Program-made: the position numbers and the translations under genes
Notes under the pieces: generated by a model
Database searches by the model: none
What the model was told of the DNA's origin: nothing
The model's input: the letters and a program-made list of their open reading frames with translations, nothing else
Virus record (IMG/VR): IMGVR_UViG_3300017917_001123
Location: 1 to 64,000 of that record
Reading direction: 5' to 3' (one strand)
Length of the DNA: 64,000 nt
Origin: a virus
In this document: positions 1 through 6,224 of the stretch, piece by piece
Layout: every line of letters starts with the position of its first letter
Numbering within the stretch: position 1 is the first letter of the stretch

Positions 1-220
1 AATCTCAGTGTACACCTGGGAAATGCACAGTCAATGGGTCCTCTGTCTAGCTAGCACGGCCAATACTGTTGATGTCAGGAGGTTATGGGTCATGCCTGTG
101 ACTTCCGTAACGAAAGTAGAATAAGCTGTGGCCACAGCCTCTATATAAGTTGACACGTTAAAAGCAAACGGCAATAGGGTTATTGTTGTCCATAACGAAA
201 CGATACAACTAAAAGAATAT
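1..220. other. Noncoding leader of the tRNA cluster, possibly structured
   Basis: I see no plausible coding region here. It contains a 14-base perfect palindrome GCTGTGGCCACAGC at 125-138, a short hairpin GTCA/TGAC near 89-102, and a CCTC/GAGG pairing that could close the first 80 bases. This fits the 3' part of a folded RNA that starts outside the window, or processed spacer of a tRNA transcript. A TTGACA at 150-155 has no good -10 element at the right distance, so I do not call a promoter. Confidence 0.35.
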
Positions 221-294
221 GCGGGGTTCGTATAGTGGTAATACCTCAGCCTTCCAAGCTGATGCGGAGAGTTCGATTCTCTTACCCCGCTCCA
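221..294 (+). tRNA. tRNA-Gly (anticodon TCC)
   Basis: A complete cloverleaf with an encoded 3' CCA. The acceptor arms GCGGGGT and ACCCCGC pair with a terminal wobble. The anticodon loop is CTTCCAA, giving TCC, which reads GGA and GGG glycine codons. The T arm has a canonical GTTCGATTC loop. It is the first of five tRNA or tRNA-like genes in the first 5.7 kb. Confidence 0.95.
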
Positions 295-384
295 GAGCAT
301 TCTCGGGCAGGCTAGTCCTGTGGGAATCAAGGCCGGCCAGGGGGCGCGGCGCCAAGCACGAAAAAGGCCTTGGCCAACATGCTC
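295..384 (+). ncRNA. Compact folded RNA between two tRNA genes
   Basis: The first and last six bases pair exactly: GAGCAT (295-300) with ATGCTC (379-384). Inside are a hairpin CAGG/CCTG with loop CTAGT (308-320), and a 7-bp helix CAAGGCC (328-334) with GGCCTTG (366-372) that encloses a hairpin GGCG/CGCC (343-353). The stretch is far richer in G and C than its surroundings and begins one base after the CCA of tRNA-Gly. It has no T arm or anticodon arm, so it is not an ordinary tRNA. I infer a separate small RNA released when the flanking tRNAs are processed; its role is unknown. Confidence 0.5.
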
Positions 385-396
385 CCTACGATTTAT

Positions 397-473
397 TGGC
401 TAGTAGCTCAGTTGGTAGTAGCATTTGACTGTTAATCAAAGGGTCGCTGGTTCGAGCCCAGCCTAGCCAGCCA
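397..473 (+). tRNA. tRNA-Asn (anticodon GTT)
   Basis: A complete cloverleaf with an encoded CCA. Acceptor TGGCTAG pairs perfectly with CTAGCCA. The anticodon loop CTGTTAA gives GTT, reading AAC and AAU. The T arm contains GGTTCGAGCCC. Confidence 0.95.
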
Positions 474-505
474 ATTTCAACAATTTTTTAAGTGGGTAGA
501 TAAAT

Positions 506-964
506 ATGAGTATGCTAAAGTTTATCACAGATATTACTGATCCACTGTTGAAATTCATTAAGGATGATCCAGTGCGTCCTGAAATTCCTGTAGACTTTAG
601 AGTTAGCCCTAACCGCTTTGTTAGCGGCCTAATCGAAGGTGAAGATCCGCAAGCTATGGTATGTGTTAGCTTGTGCGACAATGTCCCAAGTTCAGTAACA
701 GAGCTTGCTCAAGAAGCAATGGCTCCTACTACTGCTATTTTTTACACTATCTGGAGTTATGCTCCTGGCGCAGGCCGCGAGCTTCTAGAAGAAACTGTAA
801 AAGAAATCCAGGCAAAGTTTCCTAACGTAACTCGTTTTGTTACACTCAGTCCTAAAACTGAAATGGCACGCCGCTTTCATTTGAAGAACGGTGCTGTTGT
901 TTTCCGTGAAAATGACGAAAGTGTGAACTACGAATACGAAGTATTAAAGACTGACGCCGCTTAA
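506..964 (+). CDS. Putative GNAT-fold acetyltransferase-like protein
   Basis: A 152-residue soluble protein. The C-terminal half (about 95-150) reads like the end of a GNAT domain: an alternating strand/helix pattern, the segment SPKTEMARRFHLKNGA, where an acyl-CoA-binding helix would lie, and a final acidic strand. I cannot identify a substrate and the N-terminal half is not recognisable, so the assignment rests on fold pattern only. A late-promoter core TAAATA (501-506) overlaps the first ATG; the second ATG at 512 would then be at or near the transcript start, so the true product may lack two residues. It converges on the oxygenase gene and overlaps its 3' end by 21 bases. Confidence 0.6.
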   Translation: MSMLKFITDITDPLLKFIKDDPVRPEIPVDFRVSPNRFVSGLIEGEDPQAMVCVSLCDNVPSSVTELAQEAMAPTTAIFYTIWSYAPGAGRELLEETVKEIQAKFPNVTRFVTLSPKTEMARRFHLKNGAVVFRENDESVNYEYEVLKTDAA

Positions 965-1582
965 ACTTTCCTTGTGCCCAATAAATCCACGTAGCATTAC
1001 GTTAAAACTCAGTGAGACTCGATTGTTTTCACTCTTGTTTTCACGGACTTCGTGACTCATAGGACTTAGCCACATCATAAGTTCCGAAGGGCCAGGATTA
1101 ACAAATACGGAGTTACGACTAATCATACCCATCGGGTGTTGCTTAGAATCGTCGGTGTTAGGAACAAATTGGAACTCGTAGGGATTATGAAAAACAATCG
1201 GGCTCTTCTCTGTTCCAAAAGGATAGTAGGTGCCCGATATGATTGAGTTTCGATGACTATGAATATGGTGGATCATTCCGGGAGGAGTTACATTGATCCA
1301 ACTTTGTAGCAACTCGCATTCTACATCAACATAGCAAAGAACTTCTTTAGCATAGTAATTGATATTTTCAAGTAACTGCTTTTTAAGATCTGCTAGTTCA
1401 GGACGTTCTAGAATTTCAATAGAGTTATGAATCAAGTTACCTTGGTTTGTTCTCAGTGGTTCTGTTTCAACAATTTTTAAGATAGCCTGATTAGACTGGT
1501 CGGTGTTATCTAGTTTGTGGCGGAATAATGGCCAAGCAAACAACGGAAAAATTCCAATATCTTGTGTATTCATAGTAGACAT
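944..1582 (-). CDS. 2OG-Fe(II) oxygenase, phage type
   Basis: A 212-residue member of the 2-oxoglutarate/iron oxygenase family common in T4-like aquatic phages. Visible signatures are an HxH-type iron site in the segment MIHHIHSHRNSIISGTYY (H108, H110), a distal His in SHEVRENKSE (H177), and R188 in NNRVSLSFN, which would bind the 2-oxoglutarate carboxylate. Such enzymes hydroxylate or otherwise oxidise a small molecule, nucleic acid or protein; the substrate is not evident. It is transcribed opposite to its neighbours and diverges from the epimerase gene. A TAAATA element on its own strand touches the start codon (1587-1582). Confidence 0.8.
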   Translation of the reverse strand: MSTMNTQDIGIFPLFAWPLFRHKLDNTDQSNQAILKIVETEPLRTNQGNLIHNSIEILERPELADLKKQLLENINYYAKEVLCYVDVECELLQSWINVTPPGMIHHIHSHRNSIISGTYYPFGTEKSPIVFHNPYEFQFVPNTDDSKQHPMGMISRNSVFVNPGPSELMMWLSPMSHEVRENKSENNRVSLSFNVMLRGFIGHKESLSGVSL

Positions 1583-1626
1583 ATTTAAGTATGTATGTTA
1601 TACTAGATAAAAAATTAGGAGAGCAG

Positions 1627-2511
1627 ATGATTATTGTAACAGGCGCAGGCGGTTTTATTGGTAGTGTCATGGTTGGTTATCTCAACAGCATTGGCATTAC
1701 TGATATTATTGCCGTTGACGATATGCCACATCCGGAACAATATAAGAACTTAGTTGGAAAGAAGTTTCAACTAATTTCTACAAGCGAAATGGAATCGTTG
1801 CTGTCGTACCAACCTGGAAAGATCCAAGGAGTAATCCATCTGGGAGCCAACAGTAATACATTAGCTAATGATTGGGCCAGTGTGTATAAGACTAATGTTC
1901 TAAGTACTCGACAGTGGGCAAACTTGGCAAGACGTGACCATATTCCTTTTGTGTTTGCAAGTTCTGCGGCTATCTACGGAAATGGAAACGGGCCTCTGAA
2001 TCAGTATGCGTTTAGTAAACAAGTAAGCGAAAGCGAACTAGATTGGGGTGTTGTAAATCTACGCTTCTTCAACGTATATGGTCCTAACGAATATCATAAA
2101 GGTCGAATGGCAAGTACTATCTATAACTGGCATAGCCAAATATTAGAAACAGGTAGTATTAAGATCTTTAAAGACAGTGACCAATACTATAGAGATTTTA
2201 TCTACGTTGAAGATGTGTGTCGTGCTTGCTGGCATTTCATTGAAAACTTCCAGCCCGGTACATACGATTTAGGCACAGGACGAAGTGAAAGTTTTGAGCG
2301 TGTTGCTCGTGAGTTGGTAAAACACTATGACGAAGAAGTCTACTTTGACTATATTCCAATGCCGGGAGATTTAGCCAAACAGTATCAAACAGATACAAAA
2401 GCAGACATAAAAGCATTGACAAAAGCAGGCTTTGACACTACAATATGTAGAACAGTTAGCGAAGGAATAGAAGATTACGTTCCCTTCCTAAAAGAAGGAC
2501 GGCGTCTTTGA
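1627..2511 (+). CDS. hldD: NAD-dependent epimerase, ADP-heptose 6-epimerase-like
   Basis: An extended short-chain dehydrogenase/reductase of 294 residues. The Rossmann motif TGAGGFIGS opens the protein; SSAAIYG (about 112-118) and YAFSK (127-131) supply the catalytic Ser/Thr and YxxxK. The rest follows ADP-L-glycero-D-manno-heptose 6-epimerase (HldD/RfaD) closely, including RFFNVYGPNEYHKGRMAS, DFIYVEDV and DLGTGRSESF. I chose the ATG at 1627, behind AGGAGA, over an upstream in-frame ATG at 1591. In bacteria the enzyme finishes the heptose precursor of inner-core lipopolysaccharide. In a phage it may alter host surface sugars or feed virion glycosylation. The cytidylyltransferase at 43831 could act in a related sugar pathway. 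Confidence 0.85.
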   Translation: MIIVTGAGGFIGSVMVGYLNSIGITDIIAVDDMPHPEQYKNLVGKKFQLISTSEMESLLSYQPGKIQGVIHLGANSNTLANDWASVYKTNVLSTRQWANLARRDHIPFVFASSAAIYGNGNGPLNQYAFSKQVSESELDWGVVNLRFFNVYGPNEYHKGRMASTIYNWHSQILETGSIKIFKDSDQYYRDFIYVEDVCRACWHFIENFQPGTYDLGTGRSESFERVARELVKHYDEEVYFDYIPMPGDLAKQYQTDTKADIKALTKAGFDTTICRTVSEGIEDYVPFLKEGRRL

Positions 2512-2514
2512 ACA

Positions 2515-3170
2515 ACCCGGGATCCCATACCCGTTAGGAAATGGGGGTGTAGGCGGCTACCAAAATCCGCCGGGTACGCTAGGACTCGACCTTCATTCCC
2601 TGTTGGGGGAGCGTGAAAACAGCCTAGGGTGAGGAACACTACCTTTCCAGAAGAATAAATGTGTGGACGGAGTAACTGCCCAGTCTAGGGCTTCTGTGGT
2701 GGAAGTAGCTAGACACTTTTAACGAGCAGATTGACGAGATTTTAACGCCACGGCAAGGGCAACATTATCAAGTCGGTTTGCCGACCGAGGGGCTCTATAA
2801 TTTCCCTTCAGTCTGCTCATTAAAGGTCTTTGAAGTTTGACTACACTGGAGAACGCGAGTTAGGTACTAAGTCGACTAACTACCGAAAGCGCCAGGAAGA
2901 TACGGAGTCAGACAGTTTGGTTCGAGTCCAACTAAGACCCTCGATTTTGAAAACTTGTTTCGGCAAGTTTTCCGGTAGGGTAGCGGAGATGAGGAATAGC
3001 ACACAAGTAATCGTCTTGAAAACGAATACTTGACTAAATGGCTTGATTAGCCTCCGTAACTCAGTGCTCCGGGACTATTAGCATAATAGCGTGTTCATTG
3101 TTCCCCGGCAATATTGAGTTCTCTGTTTGTTGTAGGTTGTAAGCAAAAGTTTAATCGCTGGAGCACTTGT
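2515..3170 (+). ncRNA. Large ornate noncoding RNA with a tRNA-like domain (GOLLD/ROOL-type candidate)
   Basis: About 650 bases with no credible gene but many exact helices. Examples: TACCC (2528-2532) with GGGTA (2572-2576) enclosing GGCGG/CCGCC (2552-2571); GAGCAGA (2724-2730) with TCTGCTC (2812-2818) enclosing GTCGG-TTTG-CCGAC (2772-2785); a 9-bp hairpin GAAAACTTG/CAAGTTTTC (2949-2972); CTATTA-GCA-TAATAG (3075-3089); and a closing GTGCTCC (3064-3070) with GGAGCAC (3160-3166). In the middle, 2825-2939 looks tRNA-like: GGTCTT pairs with AAGACC, AGTTAG with CTAACT, and TTGG-TTCGAGT-CCAA is a convincing T arm. Large folded RNAs called GOLLD and ROOL occur in phages near tRNA genes, and some GOLLD members carry a tRNA; membership here is inference. 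Confidence 0.65.
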
Positions 3171-3220
3171 ATCTTGCATTTTGTCCAGCTATTCGCTTGC
3201 TGTCTATCTTACCGTTTTTA

Positions 3221-3249
3221 TTTGAAATATAGGCAAAAGACTGTATAAT
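3221..3249 (+). promoter_or_regulatory. Sigma70-like early promoter
   Basis: A -35-like TTTGAA (3221-3226) and a -10 TATAAT (3244-3249) with a 17-base spacer. The transcript would start near 3256 and carry a short leader with AAGGAAAAGG ahead of the ATG at 3274. Confidence 0.6.
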
Positions 3250-3273
3250 TGTTTTTGAAAAGGAAAAGGCAAA

Positions 3274-3843
3274 ATGAAAGTAACTCTCCGCAAAGCATCC
3301 GCTCTCCAGAACGCAATCCAGGAAGCAATCCGCAACATTGAAGTTAAGCTGGCAATTCAGCTTAACGAATTCGAAGACCCTGCTGTGGTCCTCGACAAAG
3401 CAACCTCAGAGGCTGTCATCAACGACCAACGTCGTGCTAGCTTGACTGCTTGCTTGTACGACATCCGTAGTTTGGTCGGAACTGCCAATGCCGCAAGTGG
3501 CATTAACGACCGCTTGGCAAAGGCCGCTTACATCGATAAGCGTTTGGGACAATTGGCCGGAATGGTCAAGGACGAAGTTCTCCGTGAGAACGTTTCCGTC
3601 ATCCAAGGCAAGCTAGAAAAGCTTCGTACCGCAGAGCCAAAGACTCGCATCTACGGATACGGCGACACAGTAGCTTCCGGCGTTCTTGTTGCCGAGCATG
3701 TTGCCAAGTATAAGGCAGATGTGCTTGAACTTAAGAAGGCCAAGCAAAAGCTCAACGACGAGATTCTTGAGCTTAACGTTCGGACAGAAATCGATCTCCC
3801 AACAGAGGTTGAAATGGTCCTGAACCAAGAAGGCCTAGTGTAA
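3274..3843 (+). CDS. Conserved phage protein, helical, unknown function
   Basis: 189 residues, almost entirely predicted helix, rich in Lys, Glu, Ala and Leu. It has an extended coiled-coil-like C-terminal third (about 135-170, segment HVAKYKADVLELKKAKQKLN). I do not recognise the family. It is a single-gene unit, with its own early promoter, a good ribosome binding site and a terminator right behind it, so it is probably strongly expressed. Codon choice is more C-ending (AAC, ATC, GAC, CTC) than in the virion genes, again suggesting high expression. It directly follows the large structured RNA, so a link with that RNA is possible but unproven. Confidence 0.75.
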   Translation: MKVTLRKASALQNAIQEAIRNIEVKLAIQLNEFEDPAVVLDKATSEAVINDQRRASLTACLYDIRSLVGTANAASGINDRLAKAAYIDKRLGQLAGMVKDEVLRENVSVIQGKLEKLRTAEPKTRIYGYGDTVASGVLVAEHVAKYKADVLELKKAKQKLNDEILELNVRTEIDLPTEVEMVLNQEGLV

Positions 3844-3856
3844 AAACTAGGGCATT

Positions 3857-3891
3857 TAAATACAAGGGAGCATCAGGCTCCCTTTATTTTT
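3857..3891 (+). terminator. Terminator hairpin preceded by a late-promoter core
   Basis: GGGAGC (3866-3871), loop ATCAG, GCTCCC (3877-3882), then TTTATTTTTAT. The T run ends in the ATG of the next gene. A TAAATA at 3857-3862 would start late transcripts near 3869, inside the left arm, so late RNA would lack the intact hairpin. Read-through RNA would form it and terminate. Confidence 0.7.
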
Positions 3892-4488
3892 ATGTTAGAC
3901 AAAATATACGTTATCGACGATGTAATATCCAAAGGTTATCAAGACATGCTAGAGCATGAACTTCTTAACCAAAATGCTCCTTGGCATTTCCAGCGTGACA
4001 TTGCTTTAGATGTCAACGATCCAAAAGCTCAAAAGAATATTAACGGAATGACTCCGGGCTTTAGCCATATCTTTTTTGATGTTGATAGCGGAGGTATTCG
4101 TAGTCCACTGTACTACCTAACTCTGCCTCTGATGTTTGAAGCGTTTGGAAAAATTGGTGTTACTCCTAAAATGATTGTACAAGGACGCAGTTTTATGCAT
4201 GTTCCTTTAGCAAACAAAAAAGAGTACGATAACATCCACGTAGACTACGGGCGAGATCATTTAGTATGCCTGTACTATGTAAACGACACAGACGGTGACA
4301 CTTTTATATTTGACAAGACATTCCGAGATGTCCGCCCGGACGCAGACTTTAGTAAAGTTCAGTGGAATGTTAAACAACGTATTAGTCCTAAGAAGGGCCG
4401 TGTTGTTTTATTCAATGGTAATCAATACCATTCAAGTTCTGGTCCAACTAAAGACATACGTTGTATTATTAACTACGATGTGTTATGA
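3892..4488 (+). CDS. 2OG-Fe(II) oxygenase, prolyl-hydroxylase-like
   Basis: 198 residues with a complete iron/2-oxoglutarate site: H116 and D118 in NIHVDYGRDH, H180 in NGNQYHSSS, and R190 in KDIRCIINYDV. The double-stranded beta-helix core spans about 95-198. This type is common in T4-like phages of aquatic bacteria. The substrate is unknown; hydroxylated amino acids in proteins or modified nucleotides are both possible. There is no clear Shine-Dalgarno sequence, because the preceding terminator T run abuts the start. The stop overlaps the next ATG by four bases (ATGA). Confidence 0.82.
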   Translation: MLDKIYVIDDVISKGYQDMLEHELLNQNAPWHFQRDIALDVNDPKAQKNINGMTPGFSHIFFDVDSGGIRSPLYYLTLPLMFEAFGKIGVTPKMIVQGRSFMHVPLANKKEYDNIHVDYGRDHLVCLYYVNDTDGDTFIFDKTFRDVRPDADFSKVQWNVKQRISPKKGRVVLFNGNQYHSSSGPTKDIRCIINYDVL

Positions 4489-4658
4489 CAGAACAGAAAA
4501 AATCTAAAAACCCTTTTATCAATGCCGCATTGGCCGCAAAGGCCGCCGCAAGTGCTGGAGTGCCAAATTCTAGGACAGCACCGGTACAGCAGGCAAAATT
4601 TAAGAATCAAGTAAGCGGAAATAAGCCAGCCCAGAGATCAGCTGGCCGCGGACGTTAA
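4485..4658 (+). CDS. Small basic Ala-rich protein
   Basis: 57 residues starting MTEQKKSKNPFINAALAAKA. It is basic and disordered-looking, with a central Ala/Lys helix and a Gly/Arg-rich tail (SAGRGR). It overlaps the oxygenase stop by four bases, and its own stop lies one base before tRNA-Thr, so it fits the gap exactly. Function is unknown. Its charge suggests nucleic-acid or membrane contact, but this is only inference. Confidence 0.6.
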   Translation: MTEQKKSKNPFINAALAAKAAASAGVPNSRTAPVQQAKFKNQVSGNKPAQRSAGRGR

Positions 4659-4659
4659 T

Positions 4660-4733
4660 GCTCCTGTAGTATAAAGGCAGTACACTTCCTTGGTAAGGAT
4701 GAGACGCTGGATCGTTACCAGCCTGGAGCACCA
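4660..4733 (+). tRNA. tRNA-Thr (anticodon GGT)
   Basis: A complete cloverleaf with CCA. Acceptor GCTCCTG pairs with CTGGAGC apart from one mismatch. The anticodon loop TTGGTAA gives GGT, reading ACC and ACU. The anticodon stem has one T-T mismatch. The CCA is immediately followed by the stop codon of the opposite-strand methyltransferase gene. Confidence 0.92.
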
Positions 4734-5354
4734 TTATAGCTTTTTAATAGCGATTATAATATCGTCTTCTCTACCTTCAGCAATCCGCTTGCCGTAATAG
4801 GTATCGATCTCAAATTTCTCACCAAGCCCGTGTAAATGATTTTCTAAATGCGGAATGAAGTTCTCGGCTGTTTGAGTATTCACTACGTCTTCAATAAAGT
4901 AGACGCCACCCCTGGCTAAACGTGGCCAGTAGTTTTGAAAGGTCTGCCATTGGCTATTTGCCCTATGGTCGCCATCGTCAATAATGAAGTCCATTGTTTC
5001 TTCGCCAAACTGTGCTGCCAATGCTGGATCAAAAGCACTACAATTCCAATATAAACTAATTCGCTGGTCTTGCTCAATTTCCTCTTGGAAAGGTCTTCTC
5101 ACGGCGTAACCTCCAGCAATATCAAAACTGTAGTAATCAAAATCAGTAAAGTACTTGCTCCAAAGATATGCGCTACCGCCAATGCTAATTCCAATTTCTA
5201 ACATACGAATTTCTTCTGTACGCTTTGGTTCGAAATATTTTTCATAGAATGGCAAATAGCTGTGTCCAGAATCTGCGCTCTTGTCGGTAAAATCTAAACT
5301 GGTTTCACCGTATTGTGCTTTAAGTTCTTCGTTGATTTCGTGTAATGTCTTCAT
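4734..5354 (-). CDS. Class I SAM-dependent methyltransferase
   Basis: 206 residues. The SAM-binding loop is MLEIGISIGGSA (51-62), an acidic residue ends strand 2 in YYSFDIAGG, and the core has FIIDDGDHR followed by GGVYFIEDV, as in the MycE/CmcI-like group of O-methyltransferases. I start it at the ATG at 5354; a longer in-frame reading would run through the upstream tRNA-like gene. A TAAATA on this strand (5365-5360) lies five bases before the ATG. It sits among sugar-related genes and another methyltransferase, so a role in glycan or secondary-metabolite-like methylation is plausible. Confidence 0.8.
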   Translation of the reverse strand: MKTLHEINEELKAQYGETSLDFTDKSADSGHSYLPFYEKYFEPKRTEEIRMLEIGISIGGSAYLWSKYFTDFDYYSFDIAGGYAVRRPFQEEIEQDQRISLYWNCSAFDPALAAQFGEETMDFIIDDGDHRANSQWQTFQNYWPRLARGGVYFIEDVVNTQTAENFIPHLENHLHGLGEKFEIDTYYGKRIAEGREDDIIIAIKKL

Positions 5355-5417
5355 GCGAATATTTACTGGAGAGTCTAATACTTGATCTTTTTCTTGAGTT
5401 TTCGTATAATTAACTAT

Positions 5418-5518
5418 GCGGCTGTGAGCAAATAGGCAAAGCTCTCCACCCTTTGGGTCGAGGTCGGACACTGACTTAGTCAACGTCTTTGGAGGTTCAA
5501 GCCCTCCCAGCCGTACCA
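5418..5518 (+). tRNA. Class II tRNA-like gene with aberrant anticodon arm
   Basis: Acceptor GCGGCTG pairs with CAGCCGT, followed by A and an encoded CCA. The D stem AGC/GCT, the T arm GGAGG-TTCAAGC-CCTCC and a long variable hairpin (GAC..TGAC-TTA-GTCA..GTC) are all convincing, as in Leu, Ser or Tyr tRNAs. The expected anticodon arm is TCCAC-CCTTTGG-GTCGA, which has a C-C mismatch and lacks the near-universal T33; a competing ACCC-TTT-GGGT hairpin is possible. I therefore do not assign an amino acid. It may be a degenerate tRNA or a tRNA mimic. Confidence 0.65.
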
Positions 5519-5561
5519 AATTCTTGATTTATAGATTTTTATATCTGTAAATATCCGAGAC

Positions 5562-5637
5562 GCCCTAGTAGCTCAGTTGGTAGAGCAACTGATTTGTAAT
5601 CAGTAGGTCCGCGGTTCGAGTCCGTGCTGGGGCACCA
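5562..5637 (+). tRNA. tRNA-Thr (anticodon TGT)
   Basis: A complete cloverleaf with CCA. The anticodon stem ACTGA/TCAGT is perfect and the loop TTTGTAA gives TGT, reading ACA, a very common codon in the virion genes here. Together with tRNA-Thr(GGT) the phage covers most threonine codons, which fits the Thr-rich fibre proteins downstream. Confidence 0.95.
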
Positions 5638-5651
5638 AATTACGAGGTTAC

Positions 5652-6224
5652 ATGTTTAATTCTATTGAACAGGTTCGAGCCCATGTCGAACATCTAAAAA
5701 TAGCACCACCGTGGGAAATTAATGAACACCTAGCAACACTAGCAAGACTAGCCGGCGAATGCGAAACAATCTGCGAGTTTGGAGTAGCAACTGGTACTAG
5801 CACATGGGCATTTATGTCTACAGAACCTAAGTGGATGCGAAGCTATGATATTGCTCAATACCCAGAACTTCAGCTACTGATCGATACCGCAAAGAATCTA
5901 AACTGGGATTGGTCACTAACAATTCAAGATACTACGGACCCCGACTTTTATATTCCAGAATGTGACTTACTTTTTATTGATGCTATGCACAATGCCGACG
6001 CAGTTGGTAAAGAGCTTAAAAACGCACCGCGGGTTAAAAAGTACATTGTCTTCCATGATACTGAAAAGTACGGCGAACACGGCGGCGACGAAATGGCCGA
6101 AGTTCGTGAGCACATTCCTGGTATTATGGTAGCCATTCGTGCGTTCTTAGCAGAAAACACAAACTGGCGAATTAAAGAACAATACCAAAACAATCACGGT
6201 TTACTAGTAATTGAAAGATGCTAA
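5652..6224 (+). CDS. Class I SAM-dependent methyltransferase, CmcI-like
   Basis: 190 residues. The SAM motif is CEFGVATGTSTWAF, the acidic residue ending strand 2 lies in RSYDIAQYP, and the motif DLLFIDAMHNADAV is followed by YIVFHDTE. This is the pattern of the cephalosporin-hydroxylase/CmcI-like methyltransferase group. The start ATG lies behind GAGG. It overlaps the next gene by seven bases, and the two probably act in one surface-sugar or small-molecule pathway. Substrate unknown. Confidence 0.78.
   Translation: MFNSIEQVRAHVEHLKIAPPWEINEHLATLARLAGECETICEFGVATGTSTWAFMSTEPKWMRSYDIAQYPELQLLIDTAKNLNWDWSLTIQDTTDPDFYIPECDLLFIDAMHNADAVGKELKNAPRVKKYIVFHDTEKYGEHGGDEMAEVREHIPGIMVAIRAFLAENTNWRIKEQYQNNHGLLVIERC

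Noticed and set aside
2825-2939. tmRNA or ordinary tRNA
   Set aside because: There is a good T arm and acceptor-like stem, but no tag reading frame, no encoded CCA, no D arm of tRNA type and no tmRNA-like 5' half. It fits better as a domain of the larger RNA.
2830-3033. A 67-codon frame inside the structured RNA region
   Set aside because: It has no ribosome site or recognisable product and runs through exact helices; chance frame in noncoding DNA.
2515-3170. RNase P RNA
   Set aside because: The conserved core segments I know from bacterial RNase P RNA (such as GAGGAAAGTCC) are not present.
5355-5519. N-terminal extension of the minus-strand methyltransferase
   Set aside because: The extra 55 codons are the reverse of the tRNA-like gene; conserved protein sequence begins at the internal Met.
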